A DNA stretch of 64,000 nt from Lentisphaerae bacterium GWF2_50_93 (GTDB taxonomy: Bacteria; Verrucomicrobiota; Lentisphaeria; Victivallales; GWF2-50-93), in contig MHBI01000099.1 of the NCBI GenBank assembly GCA_001804815.1, positions 1 through 64,000 on the forward strand, given 5' to 3'. The translations under genes and the position numbers were made by a program. Numbering within the stretch: position 1 is the stretch's first letter; the number at the start of each line of letters is the position of its first letter. The notes beneath the pieces are model-generated. The model was not told the DNA's origin and did no database searches. It saw only the letters and a list, made by a program, of their open reading frames with translations. Positions 1 to 9,579 of this stretch are shown here, piece after piece.

Positions 1-70
1 GGATGCGGGAAATCCGCCAGTCCGGTTCGGAGGGAGGGGAAGCGCAAATCAATGCGCTTTCCCTACCCCT
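1..70. repeat. REPIN-like palindromic element
   Basis: Two imperfect hairpins lie here: one around GCGGGAAATCCGC, and one with arms GGGAAGCGCA and TGCGCTTTCCC ending in CCTACCCC. On the minus strand the second hairpin is preceded by GGTAG, as in the other elements of the window. It lies just upstream of the first gene. Confidence 0.5.
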
Positions 71-119
71 ATCAAAGATGCTACGCATCAAAAGATTTAA
101 AAAAAAGAGAAGATTAAAA

Positions 120-1952
120 ATGTGGAAGACAAGACAATCTTTTAGACGCCTATTCGAAAGTAATATTTTAATTACATGCATCTTTCTTTCCGTTTCCGCA
201 GCTTCCGCGCAGAAGCCGGAAGTCGACAGCTTAGTTTTGTCCTTGAAAAAACTTTCAGGTACGCAGATAGCGCGTCCGGACAATTATGAGCTGGCCAATG
301 ACTGGGACCTTTTCCAGTTCAAACTCAAGAAAGTCCGGCATCTCCTGCAGTTCTATAAAACGTCTGAGGCCGTGCTCGAGGCCGTTGACAGCGAATTGAA
401 ACAGGCCGAAGCGCTGAAGGAAGCATTGGAGAAGAAGACCGCGTTGAAACCGAAGCCCGGCATCGCGGAGGAAGCCTATCTTGATGATACTGACGGATCT
501 CCCCAGCCGTTCATCCGATATCTGCCGCAGGAATACGACAAAGGCAGCAAATATCCCCTGATCGTCTATCTTCATGGCTATTCGCCATATCTGGACATTG
601 CAAACTGGGGAAGCATGCCGGAGGGAATCACGGAGCTGGCGGACAAGGTTGATGCCTGCATTGTGATGCCTTTTGCCAGGGGCAATACTGATTTCCAGGG
701 AATCGGCGAGCAGGATGTCCTGAATGTCATCAGGCAGATGGAGAAACGTTATAATATTGATGGGGACAGGATCATTCTTGCCGGAATGTCGATGGGGGGG
801 ATGGGCGTGTGGACGATCGGCTCGCACTATCCGCATTTGTTCGCTGGACTGCTGGTGGTTTCCGGAAGAGGGGATTTCTATTTCTGGCATAAGATCAATC
901 GCAGTTCCGTACCGGCCTACAAGCAGTGGCTGATAGACAAGGAGTTCGCCGCATCCCATATACCGAACCTCCGAAACCTGCCTGTCTGGATTTTCCATGG
1001 CACCGCCGACACGCTGATCTCTGTTGAAGAGGCACGGCACATGAAAGAGTTGTTGAGTCCTGGAAATCCATTGTTCAAATATCAGGAGATTGCCGACGGA
1101 GACCATTGGATCCATGAACCGGTATTCAGCAATAAGGATGTAATTGACTGGATTAAAAATATCAGGCGGAAGAATCCTGAAAGCTTCGAATATGTCGCCT
1201 ATCATCCGGCATACAGCCAGGCATTTTGGCTCGACATCAGCGGTTTTGCGGGAAATTGCCAGCCGGCGAAAATCCAGGTCAATGTCAAGGACGACAAGGT
1301 ATTGATCCGGACATCAGGAGTCAAGGAACTTGTTATTGACAGGAATAAGATGCCGGAGCGTATCCGCAAGTTTCCTGTCGTCAAGGGAAACGATTTCATT
1401 TTAAAGGAATCCAAAGATTTTAAAAGTGCTGGTAATGCATATGACATGGGACCGGTGAAAGACGCTTTTTTGGAGCCTTTCATGTTTGTCAATGCCGGGA
1501 TGAAGGATTCGGAGTTCGGGCAGCGGGTCTTTGAATGGTATAAGTTCGCCAAAAGCCTGCCGAGGATCAAGAATGAAAAGGAGCTTACCGAGCAGGACAG
1601 GAAGGAATTCAATCTTTTCCTGTTCGGGGAGCCGGAAACCAGTCCGATGATCGAAGAAGTCCTCAGAAGCACCCCGATAAAATTCACCAAGGATGAATTC
1701 CTGATCGGTGATAAGAAATTTCCGCGTGGAGGCAACGGGCTTTATTTAAAATACAAGAGCCCCTGGACTCCGAAAAGCGTTGTGATCCAATGCGGAGCCC
1801 CCTGGTCGAAATCATGCTCTGAAAACCACAGATATGACTTCCTGCCGGGATATATTGTCTATTCCGAAGAATCTGATCCTAACGACCCTTTCGGGTGCGG
1901 AAAGGCTTTAATAGGCGGTTTTTTCGACAAAGACGGCAAATTAATCCAATAA
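120..1952 (+). CDS. secreted alpha/beta hydrolase (esterase, dienelactone hydrolase/prolyl oligopeptidase-like)
   Basis: Protein of about 610 residues. It begins with a signal peptide (basic start, hydrophobic stretch, cleavage after an ASA motif near residue 30), so export is expected. The central part is an alpha/beta hydrolase domain: a YLHGYSP oxyanion-type strand, the nucleophile elbow GMSMGG (Ser), an acidic residue in HGTADTLIS and a His in DGDHWIHE. These form a plausible Ser-Asp-His triad like that of secreted carboxylesterases acting on acylated polysaccharides. The C-terminal 200 residues have no recognised domain. The frame is open upstream to the window edge, but the ATG at 120 is chosen because it gives a clean signal peptide and follows a purine-rich AAGAGAAGA stretch; an ATG at 78 is the alternative. 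The substrate is unknown. Confidence 0.8.
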   Translation: MWKTRQSFRRLFESNILITCIFLSVSAASAQKPEVDSLVLSLKKLSGTQIARPDNYELANDWDLFQFKLKKVRHLLQFYKTSEAVLEAVDSELKQAEALKEALEKKTALKPKPGIAEEAYLDDTDGSPQPFIRYLPQEYDKGSKYPLIVYLHGYSPYLDIANWGSMPEGITELADKVDACIVMPFARGNTDFQGIGEQDVLNVIRQMEKRYNIDGDRIILAGMSMGGMGVWTIGSHYPHLFAGLLVVSGRGDFYFWHKINRSSVPAYKQWLIDKEFAASHIPNLRNLPVWIFHGTADTLISVEEARHMKELLSPGNPLFKYQEIADGDHWIHEPVFSNKDVIDWIKNIRRKNPESFEYVAYHPAYSQAFWLDISGFAGNCQPAKIQVNVKDDKVLIRTSGVKELVIDRNKMPERIRKFPVVKGNDFILKESKDFKSAGNAYDMGPVKDAFLEPFMFVNAGMKDSEFGQRVFEWYKFAKSLPRIKNEKELTEQDRKEFNLFLFGEPETSPMIEEVLRSTPIKFTKDEFLIGDKKFPRGGNGLYLKYKSPWTPKSVVIQCGAPWSKSCSENHRYDFLPGYIVYSEESDPNDPFGCGKALIGGFFDKDGKLIQ

Positions 1953-2006
1953 TCTTACGTATTAATGACACTATTCTTACTGTTTTTCCGTTGTATTATA
2001 TTCAGT

Positions 2007-2055
2007 GTCATCCCACAGGATGACGGATGGATGGATTTATTCGCCTGTGGCGAAT
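2007..2055. repeat. paired short hairpins
   Basis: GTCATCC-CACA-GGATGAC (2007-2024) and ATTCGCC-TGT-GGCGAAT (2039-2055) are two adjacent hairpins between the esterase and the giant secreted protein gene. A further GGATGACAGGATGAC follows. They look like intergenic repeats; neither is followed by a T run, so a terminator role is doubtful. Confidence 0.45.
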
Positions 2056-2110
2056 TGTTGGATGACAGGATGACTGGGTTTGAACTCAAAGAGAAACAAA
2101 TTGGGAATTA

Positions 2111-5100
2111 ATGAAATATCAAAGGTTTCAAAGTGAGTCACGTTCCAAGTGTCAACGCGGCCACGTGATGAACTCCAAATTTAGCAATCAGCTCAAAAGA
2201 GGCAATACTTCAATTGCCTCTTTTGCCATATGCTTCTTTCTATTCCTGTCTTTCGGAAACATCACCGCCAGCGCGGCACCCACCTCCGCCGTGGATTTTA
2301 CCGGCTTTACCGAAGCCGCCTCGACTGGAGGAAAATACGGGGAGTTCAGAATCAAGCTCAACTGGAATCCTGGAACGGGGCATCTGCTGATGCTCGCTGA
2401 CAAGGAAAAGAAGAACCAATGCTTCATCCAGCTCAAGGCAGATGCCGATGCTGTCAGGCTCCAGGGGGCGAGCCCTCCAGCGGATCCTGGGTTGGCCGTA
2501 AAACTTGTAAATCCATTGCCGGACAAGCCGGCCGCTGAACTTGAGTGCAACGTCAAATTGCATCAGCATTCGTGGAGCGTTTATCTGGACAACAGGGAGA
2601 TCTGCAGGTTCCGTTCTCCATTTACGGCGGATTCGCTGTGGCTTCAGGCCCAGGCGATGGATGACAACGCGAAAAAAATACGTTTCCAAAAGACAGAGTC
2701 TCTTTATTTCCATGATGATTTCATGATCGCCGACAAGGATGTGAACCAGCTTGACAACTGGGAAATCATAAGCGGGAAATGGAATATACATACAGCGATG
2801 GAGGCGGCAGTTGAACAGAAAACCTCGGAACAGTTGAAGAACAAGCCGCTGGAAATGGAAAGAAGCCCGAATTTCTACAGCCTGAAGGGCTCCGGGGAAA
2901 ACGGACTGATAGTATCCGGCTATCCATTCCATGACAATTATATGCTGCAGGCTGCAGTGCAGATGCAGAAAGGTGAATGCGGACTGGCCTTCTATGTCCA
3001 GGATGAGGCCAGTTTTTACACTTTCACCGTCTTTCTTTCCGACAATGATGAGGCGTTTGCATTCCTGAAAAGATACCAGGCGGGAAAACAGCCGGCCATC
3101 ATGAAAGCAGTGCAGCTTCAGCTTCTACCCGGACAGTGGATCATGCCCAGAGTCCAGGTCATGGGCAACCGCATTTCCGCATATGTCGATAAGATAAAGG
3201 TGATGGAGCTTGATGAGGCTCTTCCGCCCGGAGGCCAGTTCGGACTTTTTGTCAACAGTACCCAGACCATGTTTTTTGATGACGTTACAGCTGAAAGCCT
3301 GCCGTACCTGAAGCTGGATGATCCGCAGGATGTGAAGTTCAACACGCTGCTGGGCCATGGCAATGTGTTCTACAAGCCCGGCTTTTTCGGCTGGCTTTTC
3401 GGCAGAAGCGAGGGAGAGCTTTTCCCCGGCAGATCAGGAGAGGACCGCTGGCTGGTCTTCGGCCATCCTGAGGATAAGACAGCCGTTGTCGGAATGACTG
3501 TTAAACTGAATTCCGACAATGCATCTGCTGGTCTTCTCTTTGGTTGGAAGGATCAGAAAAGCACATTTTTCAGGCTTTTGTATGAGCGGAGCGGTTCAAA
3601 GTGCAATGTCAGGCTGGAAGAATTAAAAAGGAACGGAGCAGAATCTAAAATTCTCGAAACTGCCGAACTTCCGGCTGATGAAAATTCCATGGATGTATCC
3701 TTGAAGGCGGAAATAGCTGCTGATGGCATGATAAAGCTGTTCTGCAACGGCCATCTGGCAATGGTTCGCCGGGAACCGGCTCCGCCAACGGGGGCCGCCG
3801 GAGTGTTTGTCGGGAAAGATACCGGAGTATCGGTCAGCAATCTTGTCTATCGCTTTAAACCGGAGGAGGTCTTCAGGGACAAGCAGGAAAAAAACGAGAT
3901 ATTTGCAAACGACCCGTATATGCGGAACTGGGCCAATCCTGCAGGTGAGTGGATAAAGGACAAGGAACTGGGATTCTGGCATAAGAGTGATTTCTTCAGT
4001 GCGTTCTCCCTTACGGTACCCATCGTGGAGAATTCCGAGATCTATCTTGGTGCAAAAGATGAGCAGCCTTCCGGAGAACTAGTTGTCAGGCTCACCGGCA
4101 CTGATTTTGAAATTGCCGAATATCCGTCGGGAAAATCTCTTTTCAAGAAGCCGGCCGGCGAGCTGTTCAAGAAGGACAAGGATGGAAAGGTTGGAGCAAC
4201 ATACATGCTTTCCGTCCAGGATGAATGGCTATGGGGTGAATTCGACAATGAACTGGTATTCAAGGTGAAGCTCCAGCAGCCGCTTGCAGGCAGCAGGATC
4301 TTCATCAAGGGATTTGCAGATGCGCAGGTCGGGTCATTCCGCGCAGTCCGTGACAATGTCCTGGACTTCCTGTATACTGAAGCACCTCATGAGTGGATGA
4401 GGAACGGCGGCGCCTGGCAGGTGATAAACCGTTTCCAGTGCGATCCCCGCTGGTCCCATATGAACGGACAGTCCGCCAGCGATCTGGCTTCCTTCTGGTC
4501 AAAATACCAGATAGAGGGCGATTTCTGCATCGAGATGTATGCGGGAATACGCCATGGCGACTGGTATCAGCGCGTCGGGGATCTCAATCTGACGGTGATG
4601 AACAAGACGGCGATCCCGTCCGACGGCTACACTTTTATCTGCAGTGGATGGGATCCGGATTACAGCCAGTCGAAATCCCGACTGTTCCGCAATGGAAAAT
4701 TGATTGCGGAAAGCGACAAATACCTTACACCGAGGCTGCGTGACGGCAATATCAGGAAGTATTTCGACACGCTGCTGGGCAGGGATCGCGATGTGCATGG
4801 CGCCTGGTATTACATAAAGGCCCGGCGTGTCGGCGATCTGATCGAATACTATTTCGACGATGAAAAGATTTTTTCATACAAGGACAAGGAACCATTGGAA
4901 AAAGGCGGTTTCGGCATATGGACGTTCATGAACTCCATGATGGTTGCCAGAGTCAAGGTTGCCGCCGCTAGAATTACTCCGAAGGATTTTTCCTTTGCAG
5001 AAACCGATGCCGGCTGGACGGCCACGGCAAAAGCCAGCGCGCCTGTCCCGGAGAAGCCCGTTCTCCTGCTGAACGGCCTTCCGTCAAATCTCATGACTTC

Positions 5101-8077
5101 CAGCTCATGGCAGCAGATCGATTCAGCCGGTGCGCCAAGGGTGGCTTTTTCGCAGAATGTGTTTACGGTCAGGAATATCCTCGGTGGTGGGATATTTGCA
5201 GCGGAAGCAAAAGGCCTTCAGTATCCTGACAGCAGTATTTCCGCCTGGACCTGCGAGATCAAGCGCACTGGGAATGCCGAATTCAATTTCCATTTTGAGC
5301 TGGGCAGGATCGGTCCTAAAGGGGAATACATAACGCTGCAGCGCTATTTTTATCAGATTTCCGGAACAGACTACTCCAAGGGCCTGTTCCAGCTTGTCGG
5401 CGGCACCGGTGAAATCAAGCCTGTAAAGCTGCAGCAGCTGGATTCAAATGAGAACTGGACCCGTGTGTGGTTCCCGCTTCCCTATATATTGCCGAAATTC
5501 GGCGCCTCGAAGGATCTCCTCTGGAAAGTCGTTGGTTTCGGAAACTACCAGCCCAGCGATATTGTCCAGGGTTTGAATGGAAACGGTCCCGATGAAGCAT
5601 ATGCCATAAGGAATTTCTGTCCTGTCTTCTACCAGGCCCCCAAGGTGGAATGCAAGAGTCCCGACCAGGCTGGTTATGCATACCAGCTGCTTCTTGACGG
5701 CAAGGTGATCAAGTCGGACAGCCTGGAGGAATTCAATAAGAGCTTGAAGGACATTGTACGCCAGGGCATCGTCAGCGGCAAGCTCTCAATAGCCGGAAGG
5801 AGCGATCAGTCCGATCTGATGTGGGCCATGCCTGAAGACGAAGGCAAGTGGAAATGCCACTGGGATGATGAAAAACCGAATTCCATCATTGTCACCACCG
5901 ACGTGAACTACCGGTATCTGAACAATGACAAGCTGACGGTCAAGGTCCAGGGCGTCGAGCTTCCCGTGGAAGAACTGGGCATCAACAAGTTCAGGATTTC
6001 CCTCCTGGAAAGGATGGATGCCGATTTCCGGAAACTGATGCAGGATGAAGCTGTGAACCTGGAAATATTCAAAGGCGCCAAGAGCAAGAAAATGACATTG
6101 TCCTGGAAGGACTGCAGTGCCGTCGCGCCTCCGATCCTGGCGAAATTGGACGGCATAACGCCATTTTTCCAGTCATTTGAAAATACCGAACTCAGGAACA
6201 GGGTTGGTTTTGATCCCGGGAGAATGAAGTTCGCGTGGGACAAGGACAGGAATAATACATGCCTCATAGTATCCAACAAGCTTGGTGGCCAGCGTCTGAG
6301 GACTGAATTCAATGCAAACCTGTCAATTGCCCAGTATCCTATCCTCCAGTTCATGTACAATACGGATCCCATGGGACAGATAAGCCTCAAACTGCGGGAC
6401 AAAGCCCTGGCTAATTTGAATGAACCACATGTTGAAGCCCAGAAGGTGCGTTTCGGAACTGAACTGGCAAAAGATGACAGGTGGCATTCCTGGACTGGCT
6501 TTGCCTCCGATGCGTTCGGCAAAAATACGTACTCCCCTTACCTGTTCAAGCTTCCACGGATTGCCATTGGTTCCTTCGGCAAGGAAGATCAGACAGGCAG
6601 GAACAGCCAGATATTTCTTGACGATGTCACACTGGGGCCGGCGGTAAGACAGGCCGAGCAGCTCGCCTTCACCCCGTATTATTACGACAGGAAGGACGGA
6701 GTCAAGGTCTTTACATCGATCATCCCGGGGGAAAATCCATACTTTGCGCTGGACGGCGATGCACGGAAGAAAATTGTCTGGAAGGAGATGAAGAACAATG
6801 AAAAGCATGTCCCCGACCTGGGCAATTCCGCGGAAGGTGTTCATCAGATATTGTTGAAGGCCGTAGGCCAGGACGGACGCGAATCCCAGGTCACGTCGAT
6901 ACCGTTCCTATATGACAGGACTCCCAAAACTGCGAGTTTCGCATTCAAGGCTACTGAAGAACCTGATTTCAACGGTTCCCTCGTGCAGATCGAGTGGCAG
7001 AACAACAATGGAGCTCCTTTGAATATTGATGCCATTGCAGCCACGTTCACCGGTGAAAAAACTGCAATCGATACCCAGTTCAGCAGGATGGAGCACAGGC
7101 AGAACGCTGAAGTAATCGAAATAAACTGGCCGTACATGCTCAGCGCTTTAATTGACAAGATGAAGGACGGCGAAAGCGGCGAACTTCTAGTTTCAGGAAT
7201 TGAAGACGGCGCCGGCAACAAGACAGCGGACATGCGCATCCCGATTAAAATAAACTATGCCGAGGACAAGCTGCCTCCGACCTATCTGAAGCCACCGCTT
7301 CCGGACAATATTCTCTTCCGTCTTGATCCACTTTGGACCAAGAATGAACAGCTGCCGGTTCAATTAAGAGACGTCAAGAGTAAAATATATAAGGAGGAAC
7401 CCACCGCATTTGTCAGGATTTCCGGCACTAATGGCAATGGAGCCTTCACCTTTGTCTCAAGCAAGAGGAAAAAAGTATCTAAGATCGGCATAAATTCATA
7501 TCTGGCCATGAGACTGCGGTTCCCGAATCTTGAGATTCCAAAGACCGCCGCGCTTACGCTTGAGATCAAGTATGAGGGAAATAAAACTGTCCAGCTCAAC
7601 CTCCTGGATGGCAAGATTGTCGAGGGTGGTAAAATCGAGAATATTCTGGACATTGGCAAGAACGGCTGGCAGGATTTCTTCATCGATCTGAAGCAGCTGT
7701 TCATCCTGAGATTCGGTGAAAAGGAATACAAGAAGAAGTTGCACGTCAAGGATGTCAGCTTGATAGCCAAAGACTTGAACGCCGAAGTCCTGTATGATGT
7801 CAGTCTTCTGACAGTCTTCGAGGATTTCGAGGCAGAAGACAAGTTTGAGATGAATGCCTATGACCAGAGCGGCATCGATGTCCTGGGCTGGAAGCTGGCT
7901 GATGCCGCCGGAAATGCTATAGGCAACGGCAACTGCGACGGCAGGAAATTCGCCCTGAGCCAGCTGGAACCTTCCGACGGATTGCGCTGGCTGGAATTGT
8001 CGTTCGTGGACAAGGCCGGGAACAAGGCTTTACCGATCATATTCCCCATAATCTATAAGAAACAAGAGACGAAATGA
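2111..8077 (+). CDS. giant secreted multi-domain beta-sandwich protein, unknown function
   Basis: About 1988 residues with an N-terminal signal peptide (hydrophobic core AICFFLFLSFG, cleavage after ASA near residue 54). Several segments resemble concanavalin/LamG or DUF1080-type jelly rolls: about 205-400 (DNWEIISGKWNIH ... FFDDVTAESL), about 415-590, and about 760-960 (HEWMRNGGAWQV ... FGIWTFMNSMM). Ig-like 'dismissal' domains follow near 1530-1620 and at the C terminus (WLELSFVDKAGNKA). There is no catalytic motif, membrane anchor or sorting signal at the end. The start at 2111 follows GGGAA; an ATG at 2168 gives a more usual signal peptide. The TGA overlaps the ATG of the lipoyl-protein gene (ATGA), so the two are probably translated together even though this protein is exported and the next is cytosolic. 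A role in glycan binding is inferred only from the fold types. Confidence 0.7.
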   Translation: MKYQRFQSESRSKCQRGHVMNSKFSNQLKRGNTSIASFAICFFLFLSFGNITASAAPTSAVDFTGFTEAASTGGKYGEFRIKLNWNPGTGHLLMLADKEKKNQCFIQLKADADAVRLQGASPPADPGLAVKLVNPLPDKPAAELECNVKLHQHSWSVYLDNREICRFRSPFTADSLWLQAQAMDDNAKKIRFQKTESLYFHDDFMIADKDVNQLDNWEIISGKWNIHTAMEAAVEQKTSEQLKNKPLEMERSPNFYSLKGSGENGLIVSGYPFHDNYMLQAAVQMQKGECGLAFYVQDEASFYTFTVFLSDNDEAFAFLKRYQAGKQPAIMKAVQLQLLPGQWIMPRVQVMGNRISAYVDKIKVMELDEALPPGGQFGLFVNSTQTMFFDDVTAESLPYLKLDDPQDVKFNTLLGHGNVFYKPGFFGWLFGRSEGELFPGRSGEDRWLVFGHPEDKTAVVGMTVKLNSDNASAGLLFGWKDQKSTFFRLLYERSGSKCNVRLEELKRNGAESKILETAELPADENSMDVSLKAEIAADGMIKLFCNGHLAMVRREPAPPTGAAGVFVGKDTGVSVSNLVYRFKPEEVFRDKQEKNEIFANDPYMRNWANPAGEWIKDKELGFWHKSDFFSAFSLTVPIVENSEIYLGAKDEQPSGELVVRLTGTDFEIAEYPSGKSLFKKPAGELFKKDKDGKVGATYMLSVQDEWLWGEFDNELVFKVKLQQPLAGSRIFIKGFADAQVGSFRAVRDNVLDFLYTEAPHEWMRNGGAWQVINRFQCDPRWSHMNGQSASDLASFWSKYQIEGDFCIEMYAGIRHGDWYQRVGDLNLTVMNKTAIPSDGYTFICSGWDPDYSQSKSRLFRNGKLIAESDKYLTPRLRDGNIRKYFDTLLGRDRDVHGAWYYIKARRVGDLIEYYFDDEKIFSYKDKEPLEKGGFGIWTFMNSMMVARVKVAAARITPKDFSFAETDAGWTATAKASAPVPEKPVLLLNGLPSNLMTSSSWQQIDSAGAPRVAFSQNVFTVRNILGGGIFAAEAKGLQYPDSSISAWTCEIKRTGNAEFNFHFELGRIGPKGEYITLQRYFYQISGTDYSKGLFQLVGGTGEIKPVKLQQLDSNENWTRVWFPLPYILPKFGASKDLLWKVVGFGNYQPSDIVQGLNGNGPDEAYAIRNFCPVFYQAPKVECKSPDQAGYAYQLLLDGKVIKSDSLEEFNKSLKDIVRQGIVSGKLSIAGRSDQSDLMWAMPEDEGKWKCHWDDEKPNSIIVTTDVNYRYLNNDKLTVKVQGVELPVEELGINKFRISLLERMDADFRKLMQDEAVNLEIFKGAKSKKMTLSWKDCSAVAPPILAKLDGITPFFQSFENTELRNRVGFDPGRMKFAWDKDRNNTCLIVSNKLGGQRLRTEFNANLSIAQYPILQFMYNTDPMGQISLKLRDKALANLNEPHVEAQKVRFGTELAKDDRWHSWTGFASDAFGKNTYSPYLFKLPRIAIGSFGKEDQTGRNSQIFLDDVTLGPAVRQAEQLAFTPYYYDRKDGVKVFTSIIPGENPYFALDGDARKKIVWKEMKNNEKHVPDLGNSAEGVHQILLKAVGQDGRESQVTSIPFLYDRTPKTASFAFKATEEPDFNGSLVQIEWQNNNGAPLNIDAIAATFTGEKTAIDTQFSRMEHRQNAEVIEINWPYMLSALIDKMKDGESGELLVSGIEDGAGNKTADMRIPIKINYAEDKLPPTYLKPPLPDNILFRLDPLWTKNEQLPVQLRDVKSKIYKEEPTAFVRISGTNGNGAFTFVSSKRKKVSKIGINSYLAMRLRFPNLEIPKTAALTLEIKYEGNKTVQLNLLDGKIVEGGKIENILDIGKNGWQDFFIDLKQLFILRFGEKEYKKKLHVKDVSLIAKDLNAEVLYDVSLLTVFEDFEAEDKFEMNAYDQSGIDVLGWKLADAAGNAIGNGNCDGRKFALSQLEPSDGLRWLELSFVDKAGNKALPIIFPIIYKKQETK

Positions 8078-8592
8078 TTACAAAAGTTGCATTGCCAAAA
8101 TTTGACGCAAATATGAACGAAGGCACTATCGGCAAATGGTTCGTAGCAGAAGGAGACATGGTTTCCATGGGCGGACCTCTGGTCGAGATCATCACCGACA
8201 AGACGGTTTTTGAGTTTGAGTCCCCTAAAACCGGAATATTGAGACAGATAACTGCCCCGGAGAACAGTGTCATCCCTCCAGGATATATCCTGGCCCTGAT
8301 CGGCAAGCCTGAGGATAAACTGCCTGACGTGGAGGAGCATAATCGCGGTCTGATGGAGTCGTATATGAAGGAAAAGTCCGTGTCCATCAAACAGGAAAAA
8401 CCTGTCAAAAAGCAGGATTCCGGAATCCCGGGCAAAAGCAAGGTAAGGGCAACTCCCTCGGCCAAACGCCTGGCCGCAGAACATAAACTTGACTTGTCGG
8501 AAATCCAGGCAATGTTTGACGTGGAAGTCGTGAATGAAAAAACCGTCGAACAGTATCTGGAGAAGAAAGCCGCAAAACCCGGTGATAAGTAA
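8074..8592 (+). CDS. stand-alone lipoyl domain plus peripheral-subunit-binding domain protein (E2-like, no acyltransferase)
   Basis: 172 residues. The first 75 are a biotinyl/lipoyl domain with the modifiable lysine in the ITDKT turn (Lys43). A charged linker follows, then a peripheral-subunit-binding domain (about 125-160, KVRATPSAKRLAAEH), which in 2-oxoacid dehydrogenase E2 proteins holds E1 or E3. The roughly 230-residue acyltransferase domain with its HxxxD motif is absent, and the frame ends in a clear stop. It overlaps the giant secreted gene by four bases. About 5 kb downstream are E1 alpha and E1 beta genes, the natural partners of this carrier. It could therefore act as a mobile swinging arm that takes an acyl group from E1 and passes it to another acceptor; that role is inference. 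A truncated E2 is the alternative, but the domain order is intact. Confidence 0.85.
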   Translation: MITKVALPKFDANMNEGTIGKWFVAEGDMVSMGGPLVEIITDKTVFEFESPKTGILRQITAPENSVIPPGYILALIGKPEDKLPDVEEHNRGLMESYMKEKSVSIKQEKPVKKQDSGIPGKSKVRATPSAKRLAAEHKLDLSEIQAMFDVEVVNEKTVEQYLEKKAAKPGDK

Positions 8593-8600
8593 AAATGTTT

Positions 8601-8625
8601 CGACAGCTCTAGCGAGCTTAACTAC
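8601..8625 (-). repeat. single REP-like hairpin (GTAGTTAA type)
   Basis: On the minus strand GTAGTTAA leads into a short hairpin with arms GCTC and GAGC. Related GTAGTTAA hairpins occur at 24019-24052, 33267-33298 and 52507-52533. Confidence 0.5.
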
Positions 8626-8717
8626 GAACTAATAAAATAAGTTTTCTTAAAATGCATATGTTCTTTGTTTGAAATTTGAAAATTGTTTGGATTTTGTAAT
8701 CTGTATTTGCATAGCAG

Positions 8718-8769
8718 GTAGGGACGTCTCGCCGAGACGTCCGCGGCGGTTTCGGCGAAACCGCCCTAC
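8718..8769. repeat. REPIN element (two hairpins between GTAGG and CCTAC)
   Basis: GTAGG, a hairpin with GACGTCTC arms, a short GC spacer, a hairpin with GGCGGTTTC arms, then CCTAC. This is the clearest example of the bounded two-hairpin layout. It lies 11 bases before the ketoreductase Shine-Dalgarno sequence. Confidence 0.8.
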
Positions 8770-8796
8770 CTAAGAATTAAGAAGGGATTGATCAAA

Positions 8797-9534
8797 ATGA
8801 AGGATCGCGTCGCATTAGTCACCGGAGGATCCCGCGGCATCGGCAGGGCCATCGCCATCGAATTAGGAAAGGCCGGTGCGAAAGTCGCAGTCTGCTACAA
8901 TCAGAATGAAGCTCTCGCCGCAAAAGTAATTGCTGAAATAACTGACAATGGCGGAACCGCAAAGGCTTTCAAGGCGGATGTCAGCAAAGGTGAAGAACTA
9001 AATGCCCTGTTCAAATCTGTAAAGGAATCTTTCGGCCCTGTCGAGATATTGGTGAACAATGCAGGAATCATCAGGCAATGTCCGATCGCATTGCTGTCCG
9101 AACAGGAATGGGATGAAGTGGTCGACACCAACCTCAAAGGTACTTTCTCCTGTACCCGTCTTGCTGTGCGCGACATGATGCGCGCCAAGTGGGGAAGGAT
9201 AATTATTATCTCATCCGATGCAGGCCGTCTTGGCGAGGCCATGGGCTCGCATTACGCCGCTTCAAAGGCCGGAGCCATAGGATTTGCGAAATCCGCAGCC
9301 CGGGAACTTGCACCATACAACATCACCGTCAACGCCGTAACTCCGGGATACATAGAAACCGACATGACTGCTGGAGCAGATGAAGCGATCCGGAAAAAAC
9401 AGCTCGATGCCATTCCCGCAAGAAAGATTGGCGCTCCTCAGGATGTAGCCTGGCTGGTAGCGTTCCTCGCCGGAGAAACAGGCCGGTACATCACAGGCCA
9501 GACCATCTCAGTCGATGGCGGCTTGTTCATGTGA
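8797..9534 (+). CDS. fabG: 3-oxoacyl-ACP reductase, FabG-like short-chain dehydrogenase
   Basis: 245 residues, normal for FabG. It has the NAD(P)-binding TGGSRGIG motif near the N terminus, NNAG after the fourth strand, the catalytic Ser140, Tyr153 and Lys157 (YAASK), and the PGYIETDM loop. It would reduce a 3-oxoacyl group on an acyl carrier protein. The ATG at 8797 is preferred over the TTG at 8788 because GAAGGGA lies about nine bases upstream of it. It sits between the lipoyl carrier gene and two ketosynthase genes, which supports a dedicated ketoreductase of the acyl locus over general fatty-acid synthesis. The chain it acts on cannot be told from sequence. Confidence 0.85.
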   Translation: MKDRVALVTGGSRGIGRAIAIELGKAGAKVAVCYNQNEALAAKVIAEITDNGGTAKAFKADVSKGEELNALFKSVKESFGPVEILVNNAGIIRQCPIALLSEQEWDEVVDTNLKGTFSCTRLAVRDMMRAKWGRIIIISSDAGRLGEAMGSHYAASKAGAIGFAKSAARELAPYNITVNAVTPGYIETDMTAGADEAIRKKQLDAIPARKIGAPQDVAWLVAFLAGETGRYITGQTISVDGGLFM

Positions 9535-9579
9535 AGGGAATGGCCTTCAATCATCGAACCTGTGTTTCACCAGTTCGGT

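Noticed and set aside
255..1205. 316-codon minus-strand open frame
   Set aside because: Antisense to the esterase gene, which has a signal peptide and catalytic triad.
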